Origin: Patescibacteria group bacterium
Lineage (GTDB): Bacteria; Patescibacteriota; Dojkabacteria; JAKAPS01; JAJZLI01
Direction: 5' to 3'
Assembly (NCBI GenBank): GCA_023380695.1
Contig: JAMCRT010000030.1
Location: 1 to 64,000, forward strand
DNA: 64,000 bases
Each line of letters starts with the position of its first letter. Within the stretch, counting starts at the first letter, position 1. Positions 36,666-45,200 of the stretch are shown here, one piece after another. The notes beneath the pieces were generated by a model. That model did no database searches, had not been told where the DNA came from, and saw nothing but the letters and a program-made list of their open reading frames with translations. The translations under genes and the position numbers were made by a program.

Positions 36666-36887
36666 ATGCTACAAGTGAGCACTAATACCATATATTCACT
36701 AATAAAGAAAGGTGATATTGTCGCTAAAAAATTTGGAAGTGTGTATAGAATTCTAAAAGGTTTCATTTTCTTTATTTTTAGTGGAATGGATTACGATATT
36801 TATTTAAAAGAAAGAGAGGATTATAAAAATATAGATAAAGTAGAGAGAGAACTATCTATGATTAGAAACTCTAGTAAAATTTCGTGA
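36666..36887 (+). CDS. Truncated MerR/excisionase-type helix-turn-helix protein
   Basis: LQVSTNTIYSLIKKGDIVAKKFGSVYRI is the C-terminal two thirds of an excisionase-type HTH, followed by FSGMDYDIYLKEREDYKN, a tail often seen in such Patescibacteria proteins. The expected first 10-12 residues are missing and a stop lies at 36654-36656 in frame, so the gene is probably 5'-truncated. No clear promoter. Confidence 0.5.
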   Translation: MLQVSTNTIYSLIKKGDIVAKKFGSVYRILKGFIFFIFSGMDYDIYLKEREDYKNIDKVERELSMIRNSSKIS

Positions 36888-36950
36888 AAATTTAGATTCT
36901 GATGTTATCATTTCATCCTTTATTTCATCCACTGGTGCTTCATATTATCT

Positions 36951-36990
36951 AGTAATGTGACTGGCGAATTAGAAAAAGGCAGTCACATTA
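36951..36990 (+). repeat. Flanking repeat copy 2 with 11-bp hairpin
   Basis: Positions 36951-36979 align with 35671-35700. In addition TAATGTGACTG (36953-36963) and its exact complement CAGTCACATTA (36980-36990) form a hairpin with a 16-nt loop. It could be an element end or a terminator without a T-run. Confidence 0.5.
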
Positions 36991-37121
36991 TTAACATTCT
37001 TTTCTATTAATATCTAATTCTCTTTAAATATAAACAAAATTATAGATTCTCTGCGTCTGAATTTTGACAAAATGTATATTTATTATATATAATCTGCTTT
37101 ATTTTAAAATATATATAAAAT

Positions 37122-37829
37122 ATGCAAAATTTTGAAAATGGAACTTCTTTATATGTTATAGAGGATACAAAGATACCTTTACCATTCATAGATATTGAGT
37201 TAAATAATATTATCTCTAATAAAAATTATTCCCTAGAAATAAAAGAGTCTAGAATTGGGGACTTATTGGGCAAAGTTCTAGAACAAATAGGTAATGAAAT
37301 TAATAATGACTTAACTGAAATAGATATAGATCCATTACTTCCTATAATACAAACAATGGACAAATTTCAAAAAGAAACAGTAGGATTACAAAATGACAAT
37401 ATATATCTCTTTAATCTCTTAAAATCTCAGATAATAAAGGATTACTATGAAAAGAGTCTCCCGATATCTGGCAATTGGGAAGATCAATTTCAGGGCAAAG
37501 ACGATCTAAGTATCAACTTAAATGAAGTCACAAATATGGTTGAGTCTTTTTTTGTATTCATAAAAGAGTTTACTGATAAGTTAGATGTACACAAAGATAG
37601 AGAAGGGTATAAGTTTATTACAGCAGAAACTATTACTGTATTCTTAAAATTTTATCAAGTTACAAATCTTTGGGAAATTTTTAAATCTCATAATTATTAC
37701 GATAGAAATAACCTAAAATTACAAATTGTATGCCTTACTAAAGATATAGACTCTATTTTTAGAAAAAATTTTGGAAAACCCACTGTATCTATTTTTAGAG
37801 CATTCCTAAAACAAAGAATTATGCAATAA
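37122..37829 (+). CDS. Hypothetical protein, 235 aa
   Basis: Unrecognised, soluble, mostly helical by composition, acidic in the first half (DLTEIDIDPLLPI). TATATA 6 nt before the ATG supports expression. Its last 14 codons include the 23-nt sequence (37788-37810) that recurs inverted inside the transaldolase gene. The C-terminus (SIFRAFLKQRIMQ) ends 3 nt from the convergent transaldolase stop. Confidence 0.5.
   Translation: MQNFENGTSLYVIEDTKIPLPFIDIELNNIISNKNYSLEIKESRIGDLLGKVLEQIGNEINNDLTEIDIDPLLPIIQTMDKFQKETVGLQNDNIYLFNLLKSQIIKDYYEKSLPISGNWEDQFQGKDDLSINLNEVTNMVESFFVFIKEFTDKLDVHKDREGYKFITAETITVFLKFYQVTNLWEIFKSHNYYDRNNLKLQIVCLTKDIDSIFRKNFGKPTVSIFRAFLKQRIMQ
37788..37810 (+). repeat. 23-nt inverted repeat, left arm
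   Basis: Exact reverse complement of 38018-38040. It lies within the coding end of the hypothetical gene, in frame SIFRAFLK. Confidence 0.9.
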
Positions 37830-37832
37830 AAC

Positions 37833-38495
37833 CTATACTATAAATTCTTCTCCTGAATCTTTCCAATCTTCAAGAAATTTTTCTAACCCAGCATCAGTTA
37901 ATGGGTGATTATACATTTCTATTATAAATTGATACGGAGATGTAATTATATCTACACCCAACAATGCAGCTCTCATAATGTGTTCTAGTGATCTTACAGA
38001 TGCAAATAAGACTTGAGTTTAGGAATGCTCTAAAAATAGAATTTTAACTATATCCTCAACTACTGTCACCCCTTCCATGCTAATATCATCTAACCTTCCA
38101 ACAAATGGAGATACAAAATATGCTCCTGCATTTGCCGAAAGTACTGCCTGCATAGCAGAAAAAACTAATGTTACATTCACTCTAATACCTTGCTCTGTTA
38201 ATATTTTACATGCTTTTATCCCATCTCTTGTACATGGAACCTTTACTACAACCCTTTCATCTAAAAGGGAGAGGGCTTTTCCTTGAGTAACCATTGTTTC
38301 TGCATCGGTTGCAATAACTTCAAGATTAATAATTTTATCTTTGGATAAAATTTCTCTTATCTCCTCTACTAACTGCTTAAAAGTCTTTCCTGTTTTGGAT
38401 GCAAGAGTAGGGTTAGTGGTAATACCAGAAATTATACCAAGCTCTTCTAATTCTTGTATTTCTTTTGTGTCTGCACTATCTAAAAATATCTTCAT
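37833..38495 (-). pseudogene. tal: Transaldolase (TalC/FSA type) with in-frame stop
   Basis: N-terminal 158 codons: FLDSADTKEIQELEELGIISGITTNPTL, then VVVKVPCTRDGIKACKIL with the Schiff-base Lys region, and VNVTLVFSAMQA. After VVEDIVKI the reading becomes LFLEHS and TAA at 38019-38021. The same frame then resumes as TQVLFASVRSLEHIMRAALLGVDIITSPYQF...HPLTDAGLEKFLEDW to a stop at 37833-37835. Compared with other small transaldolases no residue is inserted or lost. The damaged stretch coincides exactly with a 23-nt inverted copy of 37788-37810. Either a real mutation or an artefact; if the stop is real, the barrel would be truncated. It overlaps gnd by 4 nt. Confidence 0.8.
38018..38040 (-). repeat. 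23-nt inverted repeat, right arm, within transaldolase
   Basis: Reverse complement of 37788-37810, 207 nt away. It contains the premature TAA. Confidence 0.9.
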
Positions 38496-39436
38496 TTTTT
38501 ATCCTCCTCTAAATTAATATTCATTTCATGTCCTCCAAAACCATTTCTCATTAAAGAAAGAAATCTTGAGGCATCATCACTATTTCCAAGAGATGTAAGC
38601 CTTTCAAAATAAGCCATTGATATAGCACTAAAAGGAACCTTTTTCTCTACAGCTTCACTAACAGCCCAACTACCTTCACCACTTTCATTTACAAAAGGCT
38701 CAATCTTTGATAAATCAGAATATTGAGAGATTTGCGTTTTCAATGTATCTATGAGAAAAGATTCTATAATACTTCCATGTCCCCAAACATTTAATAAGCC
38801 CTCTAAATCTATACCGTTATATCGTCCATTTTTAACCAAATTTAAGCCTTCAGCTATGGATTGCATCATTCCATACTCAATTGCATTATGAATCATTTTT
38901 ACGTAATGCCCTGAGCCACTTTCTCCTACATAAAAATATCCATCTTTCGTTGCCATATTTTCAAATATCCACTCTATTTCTTTAAATTCGTCTCTGTCTC
39001 CACCAATCATTAAGCATGCACCATTTCTTGCACCCCTCATCCCTCCTGAAGTTCCACAATCAAAAAAATTTATACCCTTATCTTTTAAATCATTATATCT
39101 TTTTATAGAATCTTTATAGTAAGAATTTCCTCCATCTATAACTGTATCTCCTCTTCTTAAAAACTGTACTATCCCCTCATCTTTCCCATATAAAACTTCA
39201 TCTACTGGAGATCCCTGAGGAACCATAATCCAAACTATCTTTTTTCTATCTTCAAATAATTCAAGAGTTTCTTTAATATTGTCCTTTACTTTTACCCCCT
39301 CTCTACTTGCATTCTCTCTATCATCTTTTCCCAGAGAAAAACCAAAAACATCTACTCCTTTATCTTTAAGATTTAAAGCTATATTAAATCCCATTTTTCC
39401 CAATCCAATTATTAGTATTTCTTTTTTATCATTCAT
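38492..39436 (-). CDS. gnd: 6-phosphogluconate dehydrogenase (short, GndA/YqeC type)
   Basis: Oxidative decarboxylation of 6-phosphogluconate to ribulose-5-phosphate. IIGLGKMGFNIALNL dinucleotide motif, VIDGGNSYY, DCGTSGGMRGARNGACLMIGG and VKMIHNAIEYGMMQ hold the substrate and catalytic residues. At 314 residues it belongs to the short class (about 300), not the 470-residue dimeric class. It forms an operon with transaldolase downstream and the cyclase-family gene 3 nt upstream. Confidence 0.92.
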   Translation of the reverse strand: MNDKKEILIIGLGKMGFNIALNLKDKGVDVFGFSLGKDDRENASREGVKVKDNIKETLELFEDRKKIVWIMVPQGSPVDEVLYGKDEGIVQFLRRGDTVIDGGNSYYKDSIKRYNDLKDKGINFFDCGTSGGMRGARNGACLMIGGDRDEFKEIEWIFENMATKDGYFYVGESGSGHYVKMIHNAIEYGMMQSIAEGLNLVKNGRYNGIDLEGLLNVWGHGSIIESFLIDTLKTQISQYSDLSKIEPFVNESGEGSWAVSEAVEKKVPFSAISMAYFERLTSLGNSDDASRFLSLMRNGFGGHEMNINLEEDKK

Positions 39437-39439
39437 CTG

Positions 39440-40060
39440 TTATTTGTTATCAATTAATACAGCTCTTAGGGGAGAGCCATCGGCATCTTTTAATTTTAAA
39501 GGAAGAGCTATAAAAAAATATCTTCCCTCTTTCACATCTTTTAAGTCTGCACCCTCAATTATATTTATTCCTCTATCAAATAAATATTTATGTTGAAAAT
39601 CTTTTTCTCCCCTTTTTTTTACTGAAGGAGCATCAACACATATTAAAGATACCCCTATTTCATATATATATTTTATAGCACTTCTTGCAAGATAGATAAA
39701 GTTAGGATCAAATTTATCATACGCAATATCTGAATTTCTTGTTTTTAAAACCAATATTTTAGTATCTATACTATAATTTTCTAAATCCTTTTTTTCTATG
39801 GCTCCTGCAACACTACTTAAATCTAACAAAATACATTCTCCCATTAAATCAATGATAGGAATTGAGGCAACATCTTTACCCCCTTTTATAAAATGCATAG
39901 GGGAGTCTAGGTGTGTTCCGAAATGTGTTCCCATTGTAACCTCAGAAAGATTATACCCATCACTATCTATTTTTTTTACTTTTTGCATTTTAAATTCAGG
40001 ATTACCTGGGTATATTGCAGTTTTGGAATCTAACAATTTGGATATATCATATATCTTCAT
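39440..40060 (-). CDS. Cyclase-family metal-dependent hydrolase
   Basis: A 206-residue member of the kynurenine formamidase/cyclase family. The metal motif HFGTHLDSPMHF is at about residues 45-56; YNLSEVTMGTHFGTH and LVLKTRNSD fit the fold. Known members hydrolyse amides or ring esters using divalent metal. It heads the gnd-transaldolase operon. No recognisable 6-phosphogluconolactonase occurs in the window although zwf and gnd do, so a lactonase role in place of Pgl is a reasonable hypothesis but not demonstrated. Confidence 0.8.
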   Translation of the reverse strand: MKIYDISKLLDSKTAIYPGNPEFKMQKVKKIDSDGYNLSEVTMGTHFGTHLDSPMHFIKGGKDVASIPIIDLMGECILLDLSSVAGAIEKKDLENYSIDTKILVLKTRNSDIAYDKFDPNFIYLARSAIKYIYEIGVSLICVDAPSVKKRGEKDFQHKYLFDRGINIIEGADLKDVKEGRYFFIALPLKLKDADGSPLRAVLIDNK

Positions 40061-40103
40061 ATATATATATTAATATATATTACAATTTAAACAAAGTGCT
40101 TAT

Positions 40104-40530
40104 TTATGACTTACCAAAAAACATGTTTATCATACTATGAATTTCACTCTCAGTAGGTATATAAGGCCTTATATACCCATAATTTAAATACCAATCTTTA
40201 GAAAACCTATCTACAATTGCAGAGTCAGGCGAAGGCAGAGACTCTATCTTAAATGTTTTTTTTGACCATACTTTTTTTAAGAATATATACCTTTGCGCTA
40301 TGTGGATAAGGATATTCAGAAGACTTAGCTAAACTATTATATAAATCTACCCTAAAAATAATTTTTCTTTTCTCTCTTGATTGTATAACAATAACTGAAT
40401 TGGAATTCACGTCCGAAATAGACTTTTCCCCCTCATCTGCCATCGTAGATAGATTTTCAAATAAATCTTTTAATACTTCATTTGAAGGATAATTGTTTTC
40501 TTCTTGTCCTACATCTGTTTCAAGGTTCAT
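40104..40530 (-). pseudogene. Frameshifted paralogue of the 40560-40997 gene
   Basis: The intact frame encodes 93 residues (PSNEVLKDLFENLSTM...) ending at 40249. After a run of eight T on the plus strand (40256-40263; A8 in the mRNA sense) another frame carries on as TFKIESLPSPDSAIVDRF...YGYIRPYIPTESEIHSMINMFF, matching the second half of the neighbouring paralogue, to a stop at 40104-40106. A single-base change in the A8 tract would restore one 140-residue protein. It may be a sequencing slip, a real mutation, or slippage-dependent expression. The promoter resembles that of its neighbour. Confidence 0.7.
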
Positions 40531-40559
40531 TATACCATTTATTATAACATCTTTTAGAT

Positions 40560-40997
40560 TTATTTACTATCATCAAAAAATCTTTTTATCTTTTGAACCT
40601 CACTCTCGGTTGGTATATATGCTCTATATGATTCATTTAAATACCTGTCTTTATCAAAATCTTGTATTTCTTCTAGGGGTATGCCACTAAAGGAAATTCC
40701 TTCAACAGCTTCTATATTAAACTTTTTTCCTCCTACCCTTTTCTTAAGGAAATACATTCTTTCATTATGGGGCCTACAATATTCACTGTCCTCAACTAAA
40801 TTGCCATATTGCTGTATACTAAAAATGACATTTCTCTTTTTAACTGACTGAATAACAAAAGCTACATTTGTGTTCTCGGGCGACAGAAAACTCTTTTTTC
40901 TGTCTGGCATATTTGATAGTTTTTCAAATAAATTTTTTAATACCTCATTTGATGGATACTGGATTTCCTCTTGAGCTATATTTATTTCTACTTTCAT
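40560..40997 (-). CDS. Hypothetical protein, 145 aa, tandem paralogue
   Basis: Soluble protein of unknown family. It shares with its downstream neighbour the N-terminal EIQYPSNEVLKNLFEKLSNM, a central VIQSxxKRxxIF and a C-terminal YIPTESEVQKI. TATAAT lies 10 nt before the ATG, and the neighbour has the same box and spacing, so the duplication included the promoter. Confidence 0.6.
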   Translation of the reverse strand: MKVEINIAQEEIQYPSNEVLKNLFEKLSNMPDRKKSFLSPENTNVAFVIQSVKKRNVIFSIQQYGNLVEDSEYCRPHNERMYFLKKRVGGKKFNIEAVEGISFSGIPLEEIQDFDKDRYLNESYRAYIPTESEVQKIKRFFDDSK

Positions 40998-41145
40998 TAT
41001 ACACTTTATTATACACCTTTCAGAATAAATCTTCTATAGAATACCTTGCTCAACAGATTTAATCTCCTTTTAATAAATTAAGTCTATGGTAATTTAAGTA
41101 TTTACATTTAAATACATTTAATATAGTTTAATATATAATAATATT

Positions 41146-41340
41146 ATGAAGAAAATAGACGAACAAGAAATATTGAAAAGTTTAGCTCTAGAAGGTGTAC
41201 TTGTAGAACATAGTATTGGATTTCTAAGAGAGCTATCAGTTATTACAGAAGGTAAAGATGACGTATCTTTAAAGATATTACCCTTAGAAAATCCATCTTA
41301 CTGTGTAGATATAACTCCCCATTCTTTTAATCTTGAATAA
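41146..41340 (+). CDS. Small hypothetical protein, 64 aa
   Basis: Acidic 64-residue protein ([27 protein letters not shown]). TATAAT at 41134-41139 ends 6 nt before the ATG, the same geometry as true genes here. Its 3' end overlaps the convergent dnaK end by 14 nt. No family recognised. Confidence 0.5.
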   Translation: MKKIDEQEILKSLALEGVLVEHSIGFLRELSVITEGKDDVSLKILPLENPSYCVDITPHSFNLE

Positions 41341-43255
41341 CCTCTCCTTCTTTTACGCTGTCATCTCCTTTATCATCTTTATCTGAACTATTATCTCCAC
41401 TCCCTGTATCTTCTTCAGGAGGATTTTCATCGGTAGGCTGAGTTGAAGTATTTGCACTCATAGCTTCTCCCACTTCTTGCATTAAAGCCTCTAGTTCTCG
41501 CAGTGCTGCCTCTATTTTTTCTTTTTCCACATTTTCATCACCCAAAAGAGTTCTAAGCTCAGATATCTTGTCGTTTAGTGCTATTTTTTTATCTTCAGGA
41601 ATTTTGTCCTTATTTTCATCCATGAAATTTTCAGCCCCAAAAATTACTGAATCTACTGTATTTTTCAATTCTATCATTTCCTTCTTTTTAGAATCTTCAG
41701 CACTATGAGCTTCTGCGTCTTTTATGAGAGCATCCACTTCTTCGTCTGACAAAGATGTATTTGCAGTAATTGTTATATGCTGACTCTTTCCTGTAGCCTT
41801 ATCTTGTGCAGATACTTTTAATATCCCATTTGCATCAATATCAAATGTTACCTCTATTTGTGGAACACCTCTTCTTTGAGGAGCAATACCATCAAGTATA
41901 AACCTTCCTAATGTTTTGCTATCAGATGCCATTTCTCTTTCTCCTTGCAATATGTGAATTTCTACAGATGTTTGATTATCTGCAGCTGTAGTAAATATTT
42001 GTTTTTTCTGTATAGGAATTGTTGAGTTTCTCTCTATTAGTTTTGTATTTATTCCACCTAATGTCTCAAGGCCTAAAGATAGTGGAGTAACATCAAGCAA
42101 AGTTACATCTCTTACATCTCCTGAAAGAACTCCTGCTTGAATTGCAGCACCTATTGCAACTACTTCATCTGGATTTACACTTTTATTAGGCTCTTTTCCA
42201 AAAAATTCTTTTACCTTTTCCACAATAAGTGGTACTCTTGTCATTCCACCTACAAGAATTATTTCGTCTATATCTGATGGCTTTTTCTTTGCATCTTCTA
42301 ATGCTTTCTTAACAGGATCCATTGTTTTTACAACAAAATCACTAATAATGTTTTCAAATTGAGATCTTGTAATTGTGACATTTAAATGTTTAGGCCCACT
42401 AGAATCTGCTGTTATGAAAGGAATGTTTATTTGAGATTGCAATGTTGATGAAAGCTCTATTTTTGCTTTCTCAGCAGCTTCTTTAAGCCTTTGCAAAGCT
42501 GCAGGGTCTTCTCTTAAATCAATATTGTTTGTTTTCTTAAATTCATCTGCAAGATAATTTATGAGTTTTTGGTCAAAGTCATCTCCGCCAAGATGAGTAT
42601 CTCCGTTGGTAGAGATAACTTCAAAAATTCCATCTCCTAACTCTAGAATTGAAATATCAAAAGTTCCTCCCCCAAGATCATATACAGCAATAGTTTTATC
42701 TCCCTTTTTATCAAATCCATATGCAAGTGCCGCAGCGGTTGGTTCATTTACTATTCTTTTTACATCTAGTCCTGCAATTTTACCTGCATTTTTAGTTGCC
42801 TGTCTTTGAGAGTCATCAAAATATGCGGGAACTGTAATGACAGCTTCTGTTATTTTTTCACCTAAAAAACTTTCAGCATCAGCTTTCAGTTTTGATAAAA
42901 CCATAGCAGATATTGCCTCAGGTGCTAACCATTCTCCTCCAAAATCTATTTCTACTCCATTTGATTTGGATTCTCTGAGTTTAAATGGTAATAAAGTTAT
43001 ATCTCTTTGAACTTCAGGATCATTAAAACTTCTACCTATAAGTCTTTTTATAGAATAAAAGGTGTTTTGAGGGTTTAGTACCATTTGATTTTTCGCACTT
43101 ACCCCTACTGCTCTAGCTTTATCTGGTAAAATAGCAACAACTGAAGGTGTTGTTCTTGCCCCTTCACTATTAGGAATAATGGTAGGGGAGCCTCCCTCCA
43201 TAAAAGCCATTGCTGAATTTGTTGTTCCTAAATCTATTCCTAAAATTTTTCCCAT
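41327..43255 (-). CDS. dnaK: Chaperone DnaK (Hsp70)
   Basis: Full-length 642-residue Hsp70: [13 protein letters not shown] phosphate-1 motif, [16 protein letters not shown] phosphate-2, [12 protein letters not shown] adenosine motif, the substrate-binding domain ([16 protein letters not shown]) and a Gly/Asp-rich acidic tail. Third gene of hrcA-grpE-dnaK. dnaJ does not follow, so the J-protein must be elsewhere. Confidence 0.97.
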   Translation of the reverse strand: MGKILGIDLGTTNSAMAFMEGGSPTIIPNSEGARTTPSVVAILPDKARAVGVSAKNQMVLNPQNTFYSIKRLIGRSFNDPEVQRDITLLPFKLRESKSNGVEIDFGGEWLAPEAISAMVLSKLKADAESFLGEKITEAVITVPAYFDDSQRQATKNAGKIAGLDVKRIVNEPTAAALAYGFDKKGDKTIAVYDLGGGTFDISILELGDGIFEVISTNGDTHLGGDDFDQKLINYLADEFKKTNNIDLREDPAALQRLKEAAEKAKIELSSTLQSQINIPFITADSSGPKHLNVTITRSQFENIISDFVVKTMDPVKKALEDAKKKPSDIDEIILVGGMTRVPLIVEKVKEFFGKEPNKSVNPDEVVAIGAAIQAGVLSGDVRDVTLLDVTPLSLGLETLGGINTKLIERNSTIPIQKKQIFTTAADNQTSVEIHILQGEREMASDSKTLGRFILDGIAPQRRGVPQIEVTFDIDANGILKVSAQDKATGKSQHITITANTSLSDEEVDALIKDAEAHSAEDSKKKEMIELKNTVDSVIFGAENFMDENKDKIPEDKKIALNDKISELRTLLGDENVEKEKIEAALRELEALMQEVGEAMSANTSTQPTDENPPEEDTGSGDNSSDKDDKGDDSVKEGEVIQD

Positions 43256-43273
43256 AATTATTAATAAACTAAA

Positions 43274-43798
43274 TTAATTTTGATTCATTTTCCCTACAAT
43301 AACTCTTGCAGGCCTTATAACTTTACCATTTTGTAAAAATCCCACTCTTACTATATCGATGATTTTACCATTTTTATCCTCATCTGCAACAACTGTACCT
43401 ACAACTTCATGTGAGTAAACAGAATAATCATCCCCAACCTTAACCTCTTGCTCTTCTATCCCTTGGTTTTTTATCACACCAATCCCTTTATCATATATAA
43501 TGTTTATTCCATTTATTGCATCTTCCATCTTCATTCCTTCATTTGATATATGCTTAATATATAAATATATATCATCAATTATATCTAAAAATTCCCTTAA
43601 AATAATACTCTCTTTAAAATCTGTAATGTTTTCTTTCTCTGTCTCCATTCTCCTCTTCAAATTCTGATAATCTGAAAGAGAAGATTTTAATTGATTTTCC
43701 AGTAAAAGATTCTTTTCTTGCAATTCTATTACTTCTTTATTTTTTACTTTTTTTGTAACTTTTTTTGTTTTATTTTTTTTATCTTCCATATTTACCAC
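43274..43798 (-). CDS. grpE: Nucleotide exchange factor GrpE
   Basis: 174 residues: Lys-rich N-terminus, long coiled coil (ELQEKNLLLENQLKSSLSDYQNLKRRMETEKE), then the GrpE head with VVGTVVADEDKNGKIIDIVRVGFLQNGKVIRPARVIVG. Overlaps hrcA by 7 nt. A start at Met4 (43789) would remove the overlap. Confidence 0.93.
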   Translation of the reverse strand: MVNMEDKKNKTKKVTKKVKNKEVIELQEKNLLLENQLKSSLSDYQNLKRRMETEKENITDFKESIILREFLDIIDDIYLYIKHISNEGMKMEDAINGINIIYDKGIGVIKNQGIEEQEVKVGDDYSVYSHEVVGTVVADEDKNGKIIDIVRVGFLQNGKVIRPARVIVGKMNQN

Positions 43799-44514
43799 CC
43801 TGATATAACTTCATTTAAAATTGTAGATACATATTTTAATGTAGGTATAACCTTTCCATATTTCATTCTTATTGGCCCAAATACACCAATATACCCTTGT
43901 TCTCCTTTATGTAGCCTAAACCCAGTAAAAACTAGCGCTCCATTTTCAAAACTGTTAAACCCACTTTCTTCTCCAATAAGGATTTTTATATCTCCATCAA
44001 CTTCCACTCCTTTAGAAAAAATGCTTTCCAGTAAAGAGTAATCTTCTATAACAGAAATTATATTTTTCAAAACTGATATTTCCTCAAACTCAGGAAAATC
44101 TAATAATTCTGAAATTCCTGCATAAAAAATTGAATCTCCAGAAATTGCAACAGACGTATAATTAAGAGAATTAGATAAAACCTCAACTGCTTCTTTTAAA
44201 AGTTTATCTCTATTAAATCTGTGAGCATATAAATTCCCTTTAATACCCATCTCTTCTTTATATGAGAATTCCTCTTCTGTTAAAAGGTTATCTATATAAT
44301 ATCTAACACCAACTGTTGTTGGCATTCTTCCTGAAGAAAAATGCTCTTTTTTTAAAAATCCTTGTTTTAAAAGATCTGCCATTTCATTCCTTATGGTTGC
44401 AGGAGACACATTTAATTCATTCTTATCTGCAATAGAAATAGACCCTACAGCATGAGCAGTTTTCATAAACTCTAAAATTACTAATTCTAAAATTTTCTCC
44501 TGCCTTGGAGTCAT
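43792..44514 (-). CDS. hrcA: Heat-shock repressor HrcA
   Basis: Winged-helix N-terminus (RQEKILELVILEFMKTAHAVGS, VSPATIRNEMADLLKQGFL) plus the GAF-like domain. 240 residues is shorter than the usual 340, so the dimerisation insert is reduced. It represses its own operon by binding CIRCE; a CIRCE-like element lies 4 nt before its ATG. Confidence 0.9.
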   Translation of the reverse strand: MTPRQEKILELVILEFMKTAHAVGSISIADKNELNVSPATIRNEMADLLKQGFLKKEHFSSGRMPTTVGVRYYIDNLLTEEEFSYKEEMGIKGNLYAHRFNRDKLLKEAVEVLSNSLNYTSVAISGDSIFYAGISELLDFPEFEEISVLKNIISVIEDYSLLESIFSKGVEVDGDIKILIGEESGFNSFENGALVFTGFRLHKGEQGYIGVFGPIRMKYGKVIPTLKYVSTILNEVISGW

Positions 44515-44518
44515 ATTG

Positions 44519-44545
44519 CTAGCAGAATATAAATTAATCTGCTAA
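44519..44545. promoter_or_regulatory. CIRCE-like operator of hrcA-grpE-dnaK
   Basis: In the minus orientation TTAGCAGAT, 9 nt, TTCTGCTAG has exactly the 9-9-9 geometry of CIRCE (TTAGCACTC, N9, GAGTGCTAA) and keeps the TTAGCA and TGCTA cores. Position just upstream of hrcA makes it the likely HrcA site. Confidence 0.7.
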
Positions 44546-44600
44546 AATAGTATCAGATTTTAGTATGGCTTGTCAAGAGAATTTGTCATATAATTAGAGA

Positions 44601-45200
44601 ATGAAAAAGTTACTGCCTGAAATTATAATTTTAATTGCAATAATAGTTATTATTACTGCAACAGAACCTTTACTAGTAAAACATTTCTTTAATTTTAAAG
44701 CAAATAAAGGATCTTCCTCTCTTACAGTTATAACAAAAAGTGTAGGAAAGGTTTATTTATCTCAAAAATATTATGGTCAAACTCCTATAACTATAAAAAA
44801 TATATCCTCAGGTGTCCATAATCTTAAAATCACTTTCCCAAATTCAAACAATTTTTATTCTACATTTGAACAAAGCATTCCCTTTGAGAGAGGAAACACT
44901 ACTGTTGTAAAATGGTCTGAAGGACCATCATATACTTTCTCTAGTGGAGCAATATATTATTTTAAGAGAAATTTTCAAAATAACGCTGGATTAGATATTA
45001 ATATCAACGCAAAATCAGAAATATTTATAAATGGAAAATTTGTAAAGACTTCTAAGTCTCTTAGTGAAGTGCTTCCTAGTGGTTCATATAACATAACTAT
45101 GCTATCTCCAGGATTTACAAAAAAAACAATTGAAGTAAATTTGAAAAATGGATATAACATATATACAAATGTAAAACTTTTTGAAATACCTATAAAATGA
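44601..45200 (+). CDS. PEGA-domain membrane protein
   Basis: N-terminal helix (residues 5-24) anchors an exported 175-residue part. VYLSQKYYGQTPITIKNISSGVHNLKI is a PEGA repeat. A second, weaker one ends with LPSGSYNITMLSPGFTKKTIEVNL. TATAAT (44589-44594) ends 6 nt before the ATG. It overlaps the epimerase-DUF4012 gene by 4 nt. Probably a cell-wall or surface-associated protein. Confidence 0.75.
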   Translation: MKKLLPEIIILIAIIVIITATEPLLVKHFFNFKANKGSSSLTVITKSVGKVYLSQKYYGQTPITIKNISSGVHNLKITFPNSNNFYSTFEQSIPFERGNTTVVKWSEGPSYTFSSGAIYYFKRNFQNNAGLDININAKSEIFINGKFVKTSKSLSEVLPSGSYNITMLSPGFTKKTIEVNLKNGYNIYTNVKLFEIPIK

